The notes beneath the pieces are model-generated. The model was not told the DNA's origin, did no database searches, and saw only the letters and a program-made list of their open reading frames with translations. DNA of 64,000 bases from NCBI GenBank assembly GCA_002425765.1, contig DIMW01000004.1, forward strand, positions 124,001-188,000. The letters run 5' to 3'. This stretch comes from Spirochaetaceae bacterium UBA5556 (GTDB lineage: Bacteria; Spirochaetota; Spirochaetia; Treponematales; Rectinemataceae). Below, piece after piece: positions 7,184-15,644 of the stretch. A program made the translations under genes and the position numbers. Positions within the stretch are counted from its first letter, which is position 1, and every line of letters begins with the position of its first letter.

Positions 7184-10100
7184 ATGAAAATAAAGCGCTT
7201 GTTTACCAAAGCAGGCCGTGGGCCATATGAAGGAATTGTATGGGAGAAGCGTAGAAGTGAAATCCGCAATCCCAATGGAACATCGGTATTTTCAATGGAT
7301 GTGGTGATTGTCCCCTCGTTTTGGAGTCCCATCGCGAGCGATATTATCGCCCAGAAGTATTTCCGCAAGGCGGGTGTCCCCAAAGATAAGGCGCTCGATT
7401 GGACAAGATATGTGCCCGTCTCTCAGACTGAGCTCTCAAATGAAGACATCGCAGACGACTCTGAACACGATGCCCGCCAGGTCTTCCACAGGCTCGTCTA
7501 TACATGGTGCCAATGGGCGCGAACTGCCCACTATTTCGACTCGGAAGAGGATGAAAAGGCGTTCTACGATGAACTCTGCCATATGCTCGCCCATCAAATC
7601 GCCGCCCCCAACAGTCCACAGTGGTTCAATACGGGTCTTTTTGCCGTGTACGGCATCGAAGGGCCGGCCCAGGGGCACTATTTTGTCGACCCTGCAAGCA
7701 ACCAGGTAGTAAAATCCGAATCGGCATATCAGCGGCCTCAGCCCCACGCGTGCTTCATACTCGACGTCAAAGATGACCTCGTCAACGAGGGGGGTATCAT
7801 GGATCTCGTGACAAGAGAGGCGCGCCTGTTCAAGTATGGATCAGGCACCGGTTCGAATTTTTCCCGTCTGAGAGGAGCCAACGAAAAACTTTCCGGAGGA
7901 GGAGTCTCATCGGGGCTCCTGTCCTTTCTGAAGATCGCGGACAGATCGGCCGGGGCGATAAAGTCCGGCGGGACAACGAGGCGCGCCGCAAAAATGGTCA
8001 TCCTCGATGCGGACCATCCAGATGTCGGAGAGTTTGTGCGGTGGAAAACTGAAGAGGAATATAAGGTCGCCTGCCTCGCCGCCGGCAGCGGCCTGCTCAA
8101 CCACTATGCGCAGGCGATGATCTCCGCGATCGAAGACATGGGTGCGGAAGATGAGAACAGCTATTTGCCCGACCGCAACCTGTTCCTGCGCAAGGTCGTC
8201 AAACAGGCGTTGGACGCAGGTATACCCTCATCATGGATTCACCAGGTGCTGACTTTCTATTCACAGACCGGAAAAGCCCCGCACATGCCGCTCTACAATA
8301 CCGCATGGGAATCAGAAGCATATAACACCGTTTCGGGCCAGTCCTCCAACAATTCCGTGCGGGTTTCTAACGCGTTCATGGAGGCCGTTTTCAACGACCT
8401 GGATTGGGAGCTCATCGGGCGTACCACCCAAAAGCCGTTTCGCACCACAAAAGCCAGGGAGCTCTGGGATGAAATAGCAGAATCGGCCTGGCTCTGCGCA
8501 GATCCTGGCCTGCAATTCCATACCACGGTGAATGAGTGGCACACATGCAGGGCCGACGGAGAAATACGGGGTTCGAATCCATGTTCCGAATATATGTTCC
8601 TCGACGATACGGCCTGCAATCTCGCTTCACTCAATCTGCTCTCGTTCTATGACGAGAGGACAGGTAAGTTCGATGATGTGGCGTACCGCCACGCGATTCG
8701 GCTGTGGACCATCGTGCTGGAAATTTCGGTGGTGATGGCACAGTTCCCCTCGAAAGAGATAGCCCGCAAGAGCTTCGACTACCGGACTCTTGGATTGGGG
8801 TATGCGAATATTGGAAGCCTCCTCATGGTGATGGGTCTCCCCTATGATTCTGACAGAGGCCGATCCCTTGCCGCGGCATTATCAGCCATCCTCACCGGCG
8901 AGTCCTATGCCCAGTCTGCACGCATGGCAAAGGAATTCGGCCCGTTCGCGCGATACGCGGCCAACAGGGAGCATATGCTCAGGGTTATCCGTAACCATCG
9001 CCGCGCGGCGTACGATGCTCCCCAAAAGGAATATGAGGAGCTGAGCGTCATTCCCAAAGGCCTCGACGCACGGTTCTGCCCTCAAAATCTCATCGACGCG
9101 GCACATCGGTGCTGGGATGAGGCCTTTGAGCTTGGAGAGAAACACGGCTTTAGAAATGCCCAAGTCACCGCCATCGCACCGACGGGCACGATCGGCCTCC
9201 TCATGGACTGCGACACAACGGGTATCGAGCCGGATTTTGCGCTCGTAAAATTCAAAAAACTTGCGGGAGGCGGATATTTTAAGATAATCAACACTTCGGT
9301 ACCGCCGGCGCTGCACGCCTTGGGATATTCGGAGGCTCAGATCGGTGACATCATCGCATATGCGCTGGGAAAGGGTACGCTTGAAGGCGCGCCGGGCATT
9401 CCTCGTCAATCCCTTCTGGATAAAGGAATCCCCGAAGAAGCATTGCGGAAGGCGGAGAAGGCACTCCAGAATGCCATCAGCCTGGAGAGCTGTTTCTCGC
9501 CGTACGTCATTGGCTATGATGTTTTGGAAAAACTGGGAATATCCAGAGAAGAGGCGGATATACCTACATTTAGCCTGCTCTCCCGCCTGGGGTATACCGA
9601 AAAGGATATAGAAGAGGCTGAACTCTTCGCGTGTGGGACGATGGGCCTGGAAGGGGCGCCCCACTTAGCAGAAAAAAATCTTGCGGTGTTTGATACCGCG
9701 ACCCCTTCAGGGAAGAGGGGCACGAGGAGCATTTCATGGCAGGCGCACATCGCCATGATGGCCGCGACACAGCCCTTTGTCACGGGATCCATCTCCAAGA
9801 CTATCAATATGCCTAACAATGTGAGCATCGACGACGTCAAGGGTGCATATACGCTGGCGTGGCGATCCATGCTCAAATCGATCGCCCTCTATCGAGACGG
9901 CTCAAAGCTTTCACAGCCTCTCGCGGCCCTTGCGCCTGGCTCCGACCTCATCGCCGATTCCATTGTTGCCCTACAGTCGAGCGGCCTCATGGCCGAAGGG
10001 CCTGTCCCCGACAATCAGGCTTCTCCACCACCTTCACTGCAGAAAAGTCCGGAGCCAGAGCTGCCCGGTATGCCTTTTGCGCCTCGTGGAGTGCGCAGGG

Positions 10101-10759
10101 CACTGCCAAACCGGAGAAAGGGATACACACAGAAGGCAAAAATCGGCGGACACTCCATTTTCCTGCGTACCGGTGAATACGAGGACGGTGCTCTCGGCGA
10201 GATATTCCTCGATATGCACAAAGAGGGCGCGGCCTTCAGGAGCATACTGAACTCTTTCGCAATCGCGGTGTCCCTTGGACTGCAATATGGCGTACCACTC
10301 GAAGAATATGTGGACGCATTTACTTTCACACGGTTTGAACCGAACGGCATGGTGAGCGGCCACGATTACCTCAAAATGGCGACGAGCGTGCTGGATTACA
10401 TTTTCCGGGAGCTCGCGATTTCCTACCTCCAGCGCTATGATCTGGGACAGGTCAAGCCGGAAGACCTCATTGCGACGTCCACGCAATCCATCACCGACAA
10501 AGATTCAGACGCTTTCGAGAACGGAAGAAAGCAGAAATCCGCAAAACAGGAAAAGCCGAGGGCAGCTCGTACACAGCCCTCCCCGGCGAAAGCCTCTTCC
10601 GGTGGCAGAGAGAAAGATCAGACAATCATGCTCATGAGGACTGCGCGTCAAAAGGGATATGAAGGAGACCCCTGTCCCGTGTGCGGCAACCTTACTCTTG
10701 TGAGAAACGGGACATGCCTCAAGTGCGACACCTGTGGTTCTACGACCGGCTGCAGCTGA
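7184..10759 (+). CDS. nrdJ: Adenosylcobalamin-dependent ribonucleoside-diphosphate reductase (class II)
   Basis: A 1191-residue class II ribonucleotide reductase, which makes deoxynucleotides without oxygen using coenzyme B12. Conserved landmarks are NSPQWFNTG, the redox cysteine in HACFILDV, GTGSNFSRLRG, GGGVSSGLLSF, the catalytic NPCSE (asparagine, radical cysteine, glutamate), and APTGTIGLLMDCD near the cofactor site. A TSCPD domain (GEIFLDMHKEGAAFRSILNSF region, about residues 990-1090) and a C-terminal cysteine-rich zinc-ribbon-like tail (CPVCG...CLKCDTCG) follow, as in the long NrdJ subfamily; the linker between them is charged. A strong GGAGGAAAAG precedes the ATG. It is transcribed alone from a promoter with NrdR-like boxes. 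Confidence 0.96.
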   Translation: MKIKRLFTKAGRGPYEGIVWEKRRSEIRNPNGTSVFSMDVVIVPSFWSPIASDIIAQKYFRKAGVPKDKALDWTRYVPVSQTELSNEDIADDSEHDARQVFHRLVYTWCQWARTAHYFDSEEDEKAFYDELCHMLAHQIAAPNSPQWFNTGLFAVYGIEGPAQGHYFVDPASNQVVKSESAYQRPQPHACFILDVKDDLVNEGGIMDLVTREARLFKYGSGTGSNFSRLRGANEKLSGGGVSSGLLSFLKIADRSAGAIKSGGTTRRAAKMVILDADHPDVGEFVRWKTEEEYKVACLAAGSGLLNHYAQAMISAIEDMGAEDENSYLPDRNLFLRKVVKQALDAGIPSSWIHQVLTFYSQTGKAPHMPLYNTAWESEAYNTVSGQSSNNSVRVSNAFMEAVFNDLDWELIGRTTQKPFRTTKARELWDEIAESAWLCADPGLQFHTTVNEWHTCRADGEIRGSNPCSEYMFLDDTACNLASLNLLSFYDERTGKFDDVAYRHAIRLWTIVLEISVVMAQFPSKEIARKSFDYRTLGLGYANIGSLLMVMGLPYDSDRGRSLAAALSAILTGESYAQSARMAKEFGPFARYAANREHMLRVIRNHRRAAYDAPQKEYEELSVIPKGLDARFCPQNLIDAAHRCWDEAFELGEKHGFRNAQVTAIAPTGTIGLLMDCDTTGIEPDFALVKFKKLAGGGYFKIINTSVPPALHALGYSEAQIGDIIAYALGKGTLEGAPGIPRQSLLDKGIPEEALRKAEKALQNAISLESCFSPYVIGYDVLEKLGISREEADIPTFSLLSRLGYTEKDIEEAELFACGTMGLEGAPHLAEKNLAVFDTATPSGKRGTRSISWQAHIAMMAATQPFVTGSISKTINMPNNVSIDDVKGAYTLAWRSMLKSIALYRDGSKLSQPLAALAPGSDLIADSIVALQSSGLMAEGPVPDNQASPPPSLQKSPEPELPGMPFAPRGVRRALPNRRKGYTQKAKIGGHSIFLRTGEYEDGALGEIFLDMHKEGAAFRSILNSFAIAVSLGLQYGVPLEEYVDAFTFTRFEPNGMVSGHDYLKMATSVLDYIFRELAISYLQRYDLGQVKPEDLIATSTQSITDKDSDAFENGRKQKSAKQEKPRAARTQPSPAKASSGGREKDQTIMLMRTARQKGYEGDPCPVCGNLTLVRNGTCLKCDTCGSTTGCS

Positions 10760-10774
10760 TTGGGGCCACCAGTC

Positions 10775-12025
10775 TCAACCATCTATTTTCCCCCGTTCCA
10801 CGGGCAGAGTCATGCAGCGAGCGCCGCCTCCGCCACGCGCCAGTTCAATGCCGTCAAAGGCAACGGCGAGGCGCCCATACCCCTCGGCGTCGGCACGGGC
10901 CTCGAGGAAATCCTGGGCGGGCACAACGGCAAATCCATTCGCGTCGAGCGCCTCGAGCGTGTGCATGTTGCAGGAGTACATCAGGATTTTGCCCGGGGCG
11001 AATGCAAAGGAATTGGCCCCGGAGAGCCACTGCTCCCTTTCTTGATACACGGGATGGCCGTTCCCGCAGAGGATGGGCTCTAGCTCAATGCCTACTTTTT
11101 GCAACCCGTCGAAGAGGGATTTTTCTTCTTCATAGTGTATTTCGCCCTGTAGGTTGGTCTCGAGCCGGTACACCTGCGCCCTATGCGAACCCAGCATCAC
11201 AGGTTTGTATGCCAATGCAGCGTTCCGGTCAACCATGGTGAACACCATGTCGAGGTGGATCGTCGCTCTCTCTTTCGGCAAATCCACGGCAAAGATAGTC
11301 GTGGGGACTTCGGCGGCGCGCGCGATTCTCCTGGCGAGGCGATCTATGGCAAAGGCGGTCGTGCGCTCAGATATGCCGATGGCGAGCACATTGGAGCTGA
11401 GCACATGGATGTCCCCGCCTTCAATGGTAACGAGCCGGTTGCGCTCCTCGGGCCCATCGAGCAGGATGCCGTCATTTCGAAAATCCGGATGATGAAGAAA
11501 TATAAACCGGGTGATGTACGCTTCCGCCATGCGTACATCGAAGGCAAACGCCGCGGAAACGACCTTGCTCCCGATAATCGCCAGACTGTCCCGCATAAAA
11601 TACGCATTGGGCAAAGGATTTGCGATGAAGCTATGAGGATTCAGGCAACGCGCGAGGCTGTCTTTGGGCGCGATTATGCCGGTCAAAATAAAGTGCGCGA
11701 GCTCCTTCGGGGAGAAACTCATAAGATCATCGATGATGTGGACGATGGGATTGATTTTGCCATATTCTTTTAAAAATTGAAGTTTGTTTTGCTCATCGGA
11801 GAGGCATGCCGCGAGAAGGTCAATGAGTTCATACGTCGTCGTCACCAACCTCAAGAAATCGCGCAGTTTTACGTATTCCTGCCGGACCGCCGAGAGAGGA
11901 ATGATGTCGTTGTAGAGGGATCGCTCCGCTTCACGGGGAGTCATCGCCTCAATCTCCGAACCAGGGCTGTGGATGATCACTCGTCGCAGGCGCCCTATCT
12001 CGTTCTCAATCCCTACGCTTCTCAT
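10775..12025 (-). CDS. arcA: Arginine deiminase
   Basis: About 416 residues. The enzyme converts arginine to citrulline and ammonia, the first step of arginine fermentation. Family features are the N-terminal SVGIENEIGRLRRVIIHSPG, MRDSLAIIG in the FTRDP position, IEGGDIHVL, HLDMVFT, and the catalytic cysteine C404 in GGGARCM. The start at 12025 gives the usual family length; the sequence upstream in the same frame is not conserved-looking. It is convergent with nrdJ (15-base gap) and divergent from the NTPase at 12322. No ornithine carbamoyltransferase, carbamate kinase or antiporter is nearby, so the rest of the pathway must lie elsewhere. Confidence 0.93.
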   Translation of the reverse strand: MRSVGIENEIGRLRRVIIHSPGSEIEAMTPREAERSLYNDIIPLSAVRQEYVKLRDFLRLVTTTYELIDLLAACLSDEQNKLQFLKEYGKINPIVHIIDDLMSFSPKELAHFILTGIIAPKDSLARCLNPHSFIANPLPNAYFMRDSLAIIGSKVVSAAFAFDVRMAEAYITRFIFLHHPDFRNDGILLDGPEERNRLVTIEGGDIHVLSSNVLAIGISERTTAFAIDRLARRIARAAEVPTTIFAVDLPKERATIHLDMVFTMVDRNAALAYKPVMLGSHRAQVYRLETNLQGEIHYEEEKSLFDGLQKVGIELEPILCGNGHPVYQEREQWLSGANSFAFAPGKILMYSCNMHTLEALDANGFAVVPAQDFLEARADAEGYGRLAVAFDGIELARGGGGARCMTLPVERGKIDG

Positions 12026-12227
12026 GACCCGCAAGTATGTCCTAAAAAAAAGAAAATGTCTGTACAATCGAGAAGGGCGCTCGAAATGCATATGTATTAA
12101 AACATGGCCGTTCAAACCTGCAAATATACACAGAAAAGGGGTGGGACTGGCGTATCATTATTCATTTTAATACTTGTAATACAAAAAATTATTTTCATTT
12201 CCCCATGTTGACTTCCTCTGTCAAGTG

Positions 12228-12250
12228 CCGGAAGATATAGGAGTTTCCGG
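12228..12250. promoter_or_regulatory. CCGGAA-N11-TTCCGG palindrome
   Basis: A six-base perfect inverted repeat with an 11-base spacer lies in the region between arcA and the divergent NTPase gene. A TTGACT (12208-12213) lies just upstream without a well-spaced -10. It may be an operator or a small hairpin. The rest of 12026-12321 is AT-rich with no gene. A second inverted repeat (ACCTCTT / AAGAGGT) lies around 12262-12300. Confidence 0.3.
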
Positions 12251-12321
12251 ATCAAATTTTGAACCTCTTTGGTCTTTTTCGCGATCTCAAACGAAGAGGT
12301 GATGAAAGGAAGGAAGAGTCA

Positions 12322-13653
12322 ATGAAACGACGCAGAATCATCATTATCGGGGCGGCGGGTAGAGATTTCCATAATTTCAACACTCGCTATCGACAGGACG
12401 AAAGCGCTGAAGTCATAGCGTTTACGGCGGCGCAGATTCCTAATATCGACGGCAGAAAATACCCTGCCGAGCTCGCGGGTCCGCTGTATCCAGAGGGGAT
12501 ACCGATTTTCCCCGAATCGGAATTACCGGCGCTCATAAGAGACTACAACATAGACGAGTGTGTGTTTTCGTATTCAGATGTGCCTTATTCGCATGTCATG
12601 AAAGTCTCGGCGATTGTCAATGCGGCAGGAGCGTCATTCACTTTGCTGGGCCCCAGAGACACCCAGATAAAATCCGTTAAACCTGTCATCTCTGTCTGTG
12701 CCGTTCGTACTGGTTCAGGAAAAAGTCAGACTTCTCGCAAGATTGTCCAGATGCTCATGAGGCGCGGGCTGAAGGTGGTCGCCATCCGCCATCCGATGCC
12801 CTATGGCAATCTCGTTGCGCAAAAAGTCCAGCGTTTTGCGACGATCGAGGACCTTGCCCGCCACAAGTGCACTATCGAGGAAATGGAAGAATATGAGCCC
12901 CATATAGCCCGCGGCAACATCATCTATGCCGGCGTCGACTATGAGGCCATTCTCCGTGAGGCCGAGAGGGAAGCCGACGTCATTCTTTGGGACGGGGGCA
13001 ACAATGATTTCTCATTCTATGTTCCCGATCTCCAGTTTACAGTGGCCGATCCCCTGCGCGCGGGCAACGAAGTCTCATTCTACCCGGGCGAAGTGAGCTT
13101 GAGGACGGCCCACGTGGTGATCATCAACAAAATCGACTCAGCTTCTCCCGAACAGATTCAAACCGTGCGGGAAAATATTGCGCGGACGAATCCGGAGGCA
13201 ACCGTCATCGATGCCGCCAGCCCTATCATGGTCGATCACCCAGCACTCATCAGAGGCAAACGTGTGCTCTGTGTCGAGGATGGCCCTACCCTCACGCACG
13301 GGATGATGAAATATGGCGCCGGTATTGTCGCCGCGAGAAAATTCCAGGCCGCCCAGATCATTGATCCACGCCCCTACATAAGCGGAGAACTTGTACAGAC
13401 TTTCAGAACCTACCCCGAGATAGGCACACTGCTGCCCGCCATGGGCTACAGCGAGGTTCAGAAGCGAGATCTCGAGGATACCATCAATCGCACGGACTGC
13501 GACGCGGTCGTCATCGCGACGCCCATCGACCTCAATCGCATCATCCATATCAAGAAACCCACCGTGCGCGTCGGCTACGAACTCCAGGAAATCGGCTCGC
13601 CGAATCTGGAAGAAGTCTTGAACAATTTTTGTTCAAAGATGGAACTCCGCTGA
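12322..13653 (+). CDS. Cyclic 2,3-diphosphoglycerate synthetase-like P-loop NTPase (COG2403)
   Basis: About 443 residues. An N-terminal Rossmann-like part starts with RRRIIIIGAAGRDFHNFN and is followed by a P-loop VRTGSGKSQTSRK (about 128-140), a switch-like DGGNNDFSF, and an NKID guanine-specificity motif. This is the architecture of COG2403 predicted GTPases; its archaeal members include cyclic 2,3-diphosphoglycerate synthetase. The bacterial substrate is not settled. The ATG at 12322 follows AGGAAGGAAG. It is divergent from arginine deiminase, which hints at a shared role in nitrogen or energy metabolism, but that is only neighbourhood evidence. Confidence 0.82.
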   Translation: MKRRRIIIIGAAGRDFHNFNTRYRQDESAEVIAFTAAQIPNIDGRKYPAELAGPLYPEGIPIFPESELPALIRDYNIDECVFSYSDVPYSHVMKVSAIVNAAGASFTLLGPRDTQIKSVKPVISVCAVRTGSGKSQTSRKIVQMLMRRGLKVVAIRHPMPYGNLVAQKVQRFATIEDLARHKCTIEEMEEYEPHIARGNIIYAGVDYEAILREAEREADVILWDGGNNDFSFYVPDLQFTVADPLRAGNEVSFYPGEVSLRTAHVVIINKIDSASPEQIQTVRENIARTNPEATVIDAASPIMVDHPALIRGKRVLCVEDGPTLTHGMMKYGAGIVAARKFQAAQIIDPRPYISGELVQTFRTYPEIGTLLPAMGYSEVQKRDLEDTINRTDCDAVVIATPIDLNRIIHIKKPTVRVGYELQEIGSPNLEEVLNNFCSKMELR

Positions 13654-13726
13654 TCTGTGATGAGGAAAATATGCCGAGAAGCTTGGACGGTTTCTCTGGC
13701 CCCCCTTCTGGATAGACTATCCCAAT

Positions 13727-13757
13727 AAAAAATGCCGCCTTTAGGGCGGCATTTTTG
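13727..13757. terminator. Bidirectional terminator
   Basis: An AATGCCGCC / GGCGGCATT hairpin is flanked by A residues on the left and TTTTT on the right. It can end the NTPase transcript on the plus strand and the ferredoxin transcript on the minus strand. Confidence 0.8.
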
Positions 13758-13770
13758 TGGTTGTGTACTC

Positions 13771-13941
13771 TCAGCCGGCAACGATGGCTTCTACAGGACA
13801 CACAGATGCACATGAGCCACAATCAATGCAAGTGTCAGGGTCAATCCAGCGGGCATTGTCCTTCTCGGTGATCGCGCTGACCGGGCATTCGCTTTCGCAT
13901 GAGCCGCAGTTGGTGCATGCATCGGTTACTTTGTATGCCAT
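13771..13941 (-). CDS. 2[4Fe-4S] ferredoxin, 56 residues
   Basis: A small gene encoding a clostridial-type ferredoxin. The two cluster motifs CTNCGSCESECP and CIDCGSCASVCP supply all eight cysteines for two [4Fe-4S] clusters. The ATG at 13941 is preceded by AAGAGGTT at suitable spacing, and the stop is at 13771. It should carry low-potential electrons in the cytoplasm, for example for the ferredoxin:disulfide reductase at 1093 or for fermentation enzymes; the partner is inferred. It is a single-gene unit between a terminator and the convergent end of nothing larger; the next minus-strand gene upstream ends at 14009. Confidence 0.95.
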   Translation of the reverse strand: MAYKVTDACTNCGSCESECPVSAITEKDNARWIDPDTCIDCGSCASVCPVEAIVAG

Positions 13942-14008
13942 GATGAACCTCTTAGTATAAAAGTTGGAGCATCTTATTCGAGCTTGATCTTATTCTACCA
14001 TTAAAACT

Positions 14009-14797
14009 CTAATATGGGAATGGGCTCGGCGTGAGGGCGAGCATTCTTGTAAAATGTTGAGGACCATCCCTTCTGAAGCTCCCGAAACGGACATCGCAAG
14101 AAGTGCAGGAGCGGACTGCGTCATAGCGTGCGATACCGAGAGTCTGGGCCAGCCCTACATTGGCCGCGAGCAAGTCAAGGTAATAGCGCCTCTCTTCTCC
14201 TTCTCGTTCTTCACGTACAGAGGATAGGCTAAATTCCTGCCTAAAGAGGGCGGCCCGTTCCGCATCGACCGCATAGCAGCAAGGCCCAATGGCCGGCCCG
14301 AAAATTATCGAGAGGTCGCTTGGCTTACAGAGATACCGATCAATCATGCCCTCCACCGCCGTTTTTAAAATGCCGGTCCCCTTCCAGCCTGAATGAAGGA
14401 CGCCAAAGGCCCCCGCCTTTTCGCAGGCCAGATAAATCGGCATACAGTCGGCAACCGTTACGCTGGGCACGAGCCGTGGATTCGTAGTCACAATGCCATC
14501 GAATCCACCGCCTTCGGGCTGAGCCTCCAGGAGGACCTGCAAATCCTCCTTGTTGTCTATGAAGGCCACATTGCGCGTATGCTTAAGCTCTATCCCGACA
14601 ATCCTCTCCGGTTCGATCCCTAAGTGCCTGAAAAACGCAAGGCGCGCGGCGGATTCACTGCGGGGGTCATACTTCATATCGCCCGCCTCTTTGAGGCTCA
14701 ACAGCGCCCGCGGAGCCACTGCCGGCGACGAGCCAGGGAATGCAAATTCCATATAATACCGGTTCTCTGTCACTTTGGAAGGCGCCTCAGTTTCCAT
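14009..14797 (-). CDS. pgeF: Peptidoglycan editing factor PgeF / YfiH (multicopper-oxidase-like fold)
   Basis: About 262 residues of the YfiH family, once called laccase-domain proteins. E. coli PgeF prevents misincorporation of serine in peptidoglycan stems, and related proteins show purine nucleoside activity. Metal-ligand positions are visible as H73 (ELKHTRNV), C118 (VADCMPI) and H135 (VLHSGWKG), with GPAIGPCCYAV following. The start at 14797 is inside the end of the pseudouridine synthase gene (ATGGAAACTGA, 11-base overlap), so the two are coupled. In many bacteria pgeF follows a pseudouridine synthase gene, which supports the call. Confidence 0.88.
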   Translation of the reverse strand: METEAPSKVTENRYYMEFAFPGSSPAVAPRALLSLKEAGDMKYDPRSESAARLAFFRHLGIEPERIVGIELKHTRNVAFIDNKEDLQVLLEAQPEGGGFDGIVTTNPRLVPSVTVADCMPIYLACEKAGAFGVLHSGWKGTGILKTAVEGMIDRYLCKPSDLSIIFGPAIGPCCYAVDAERAALFRQEFSLSSVREEREGEERRYYLDLLAANVGLAQTLGIARYDAVRSCTSCDVRFGSFRRDGPQHFTRMLALTPSPFPY

Positions 14798-15641
14798 TGT
14801 ACAATGCCCACTCCGCGATCGTGTGCGCTCCATCATCCAAGGTCACCGAAAAAGCCTCGAGGAAAAGCCTCTTTGAAGGAGCGCCGCCGTACAGCGAATC
14901 TCCGACGATCGGCAGGCCCATCCAGGCGCTGTGGGTACGGATTTGATGGCGGAATCCTCTTCGTATCTCGGCCTCTAAAAGGATCGCATGCGGCGACAAC
15001 CCGAGAGAGGCGACATCCCCAGCTCCCGCAATATGGGCGCATAGATACTCCGTGAGGTAGATGTCTCTTGTGATCTTTCTCTTCGTCTTTTGGGCGAGCT
15101 CGGGCAATATGCAGGACACGCGCGCGCCCAGCGGCCCATACGAACTGAAGTGGCTCGCGACCTCGACTTCCTGCCTCGCGTAAAGCCTCTCCAGAAACGC
15201 GGCGCGCTCGGTATATCGGGTTTTGGGCATGGAACCGGGCAGCCCGAGATTCGACCCGGAACACACGAGCATATAGCGTTTCCTCAAAGTCATTTTATCC
15301 TGGGCTAATCCCATGCGCTCCATGGTTGACCTGTCCAAGGCTGAGAGGAGAATTCCGGACGTGTCTCTGTCGAGACGATAGAGCATGCCCAATTCATCAC
15401 GGAACCGGTCCCCTGCACCATCCTTGCGAAGATCGTCGCTCTGAACCAACGCTGACCGCTCATGTATTAGATTCTTTAATTCCGACGCGGGGAGAATGTC
15501 CTCGTGCTCAAAAAACCATGAAGGCACTGAAATGTCGCCCCGCCGGTGAGATGTCGAATGCCAGCCGCAAGGTTTGAATATAGCGGCCACACCATGGCTG
15601 ATATCGATTATGTACGGCTCACTCGCGTCGATGAACGGCAT
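14787..15641 (-). CDS. RluA-family RNA pseudouridine synthase
   Basis: A 284-residue pseudouridine synthase without an S4 domain. The catalytic aspartate is D91 in YRLDRDTSG, and the conserved C-terminal GFRHQIRTHSAWMGLPIVGDSLYGG is present. It isomerises uridines in rRNA or tRNA; the target cannot be read from sequence. The ATG at 15641 follows the ABC transporter stop by three bases, and the gene overlaps pgeF by 11 bases. It is thus the third gene of a four-gene minus-strand operon. Confidence 0.88.
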   Translation of the reverse strand: MPFIDASEPYIIDISHGVAAIFKPCGWHSTSHRRGDISVPSWFFEHEDILPASELKNLIHERSALVQSDDLRKDGAGDRFRDELGMLYRLDRDTSGILLSALDRSTMERMGLAQDKMTLRKRYMLVCSGSNLGLPGSMPKTRYTERAAFLERLYARQEVEVASHFSSYGPLGARVSCILPELAQKTKRKITRDIYLTEYLCAHIAGAGDVASLGLSPHAILLEAEIRRGFRHQIRTHSAWMGLPIVGDSLYGGAPSKRLFLEAFSVTLDDGAHTIAEWALYNGN

Positions 15642-15644
15642 GCC

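Noticed and set aside
8882..9664. 260-codon open frame on the minus strand inside nrdJ
   Set aside because: It lies fully within a highly conserved gene, has no recognisable motif, and arises from G+C-rich codon use.
13757..13960. 67-codon plus-strand open frame
   Set aside because: It is the antisense of the ferredoxin gene, which has eight cysteines in the right spacing.
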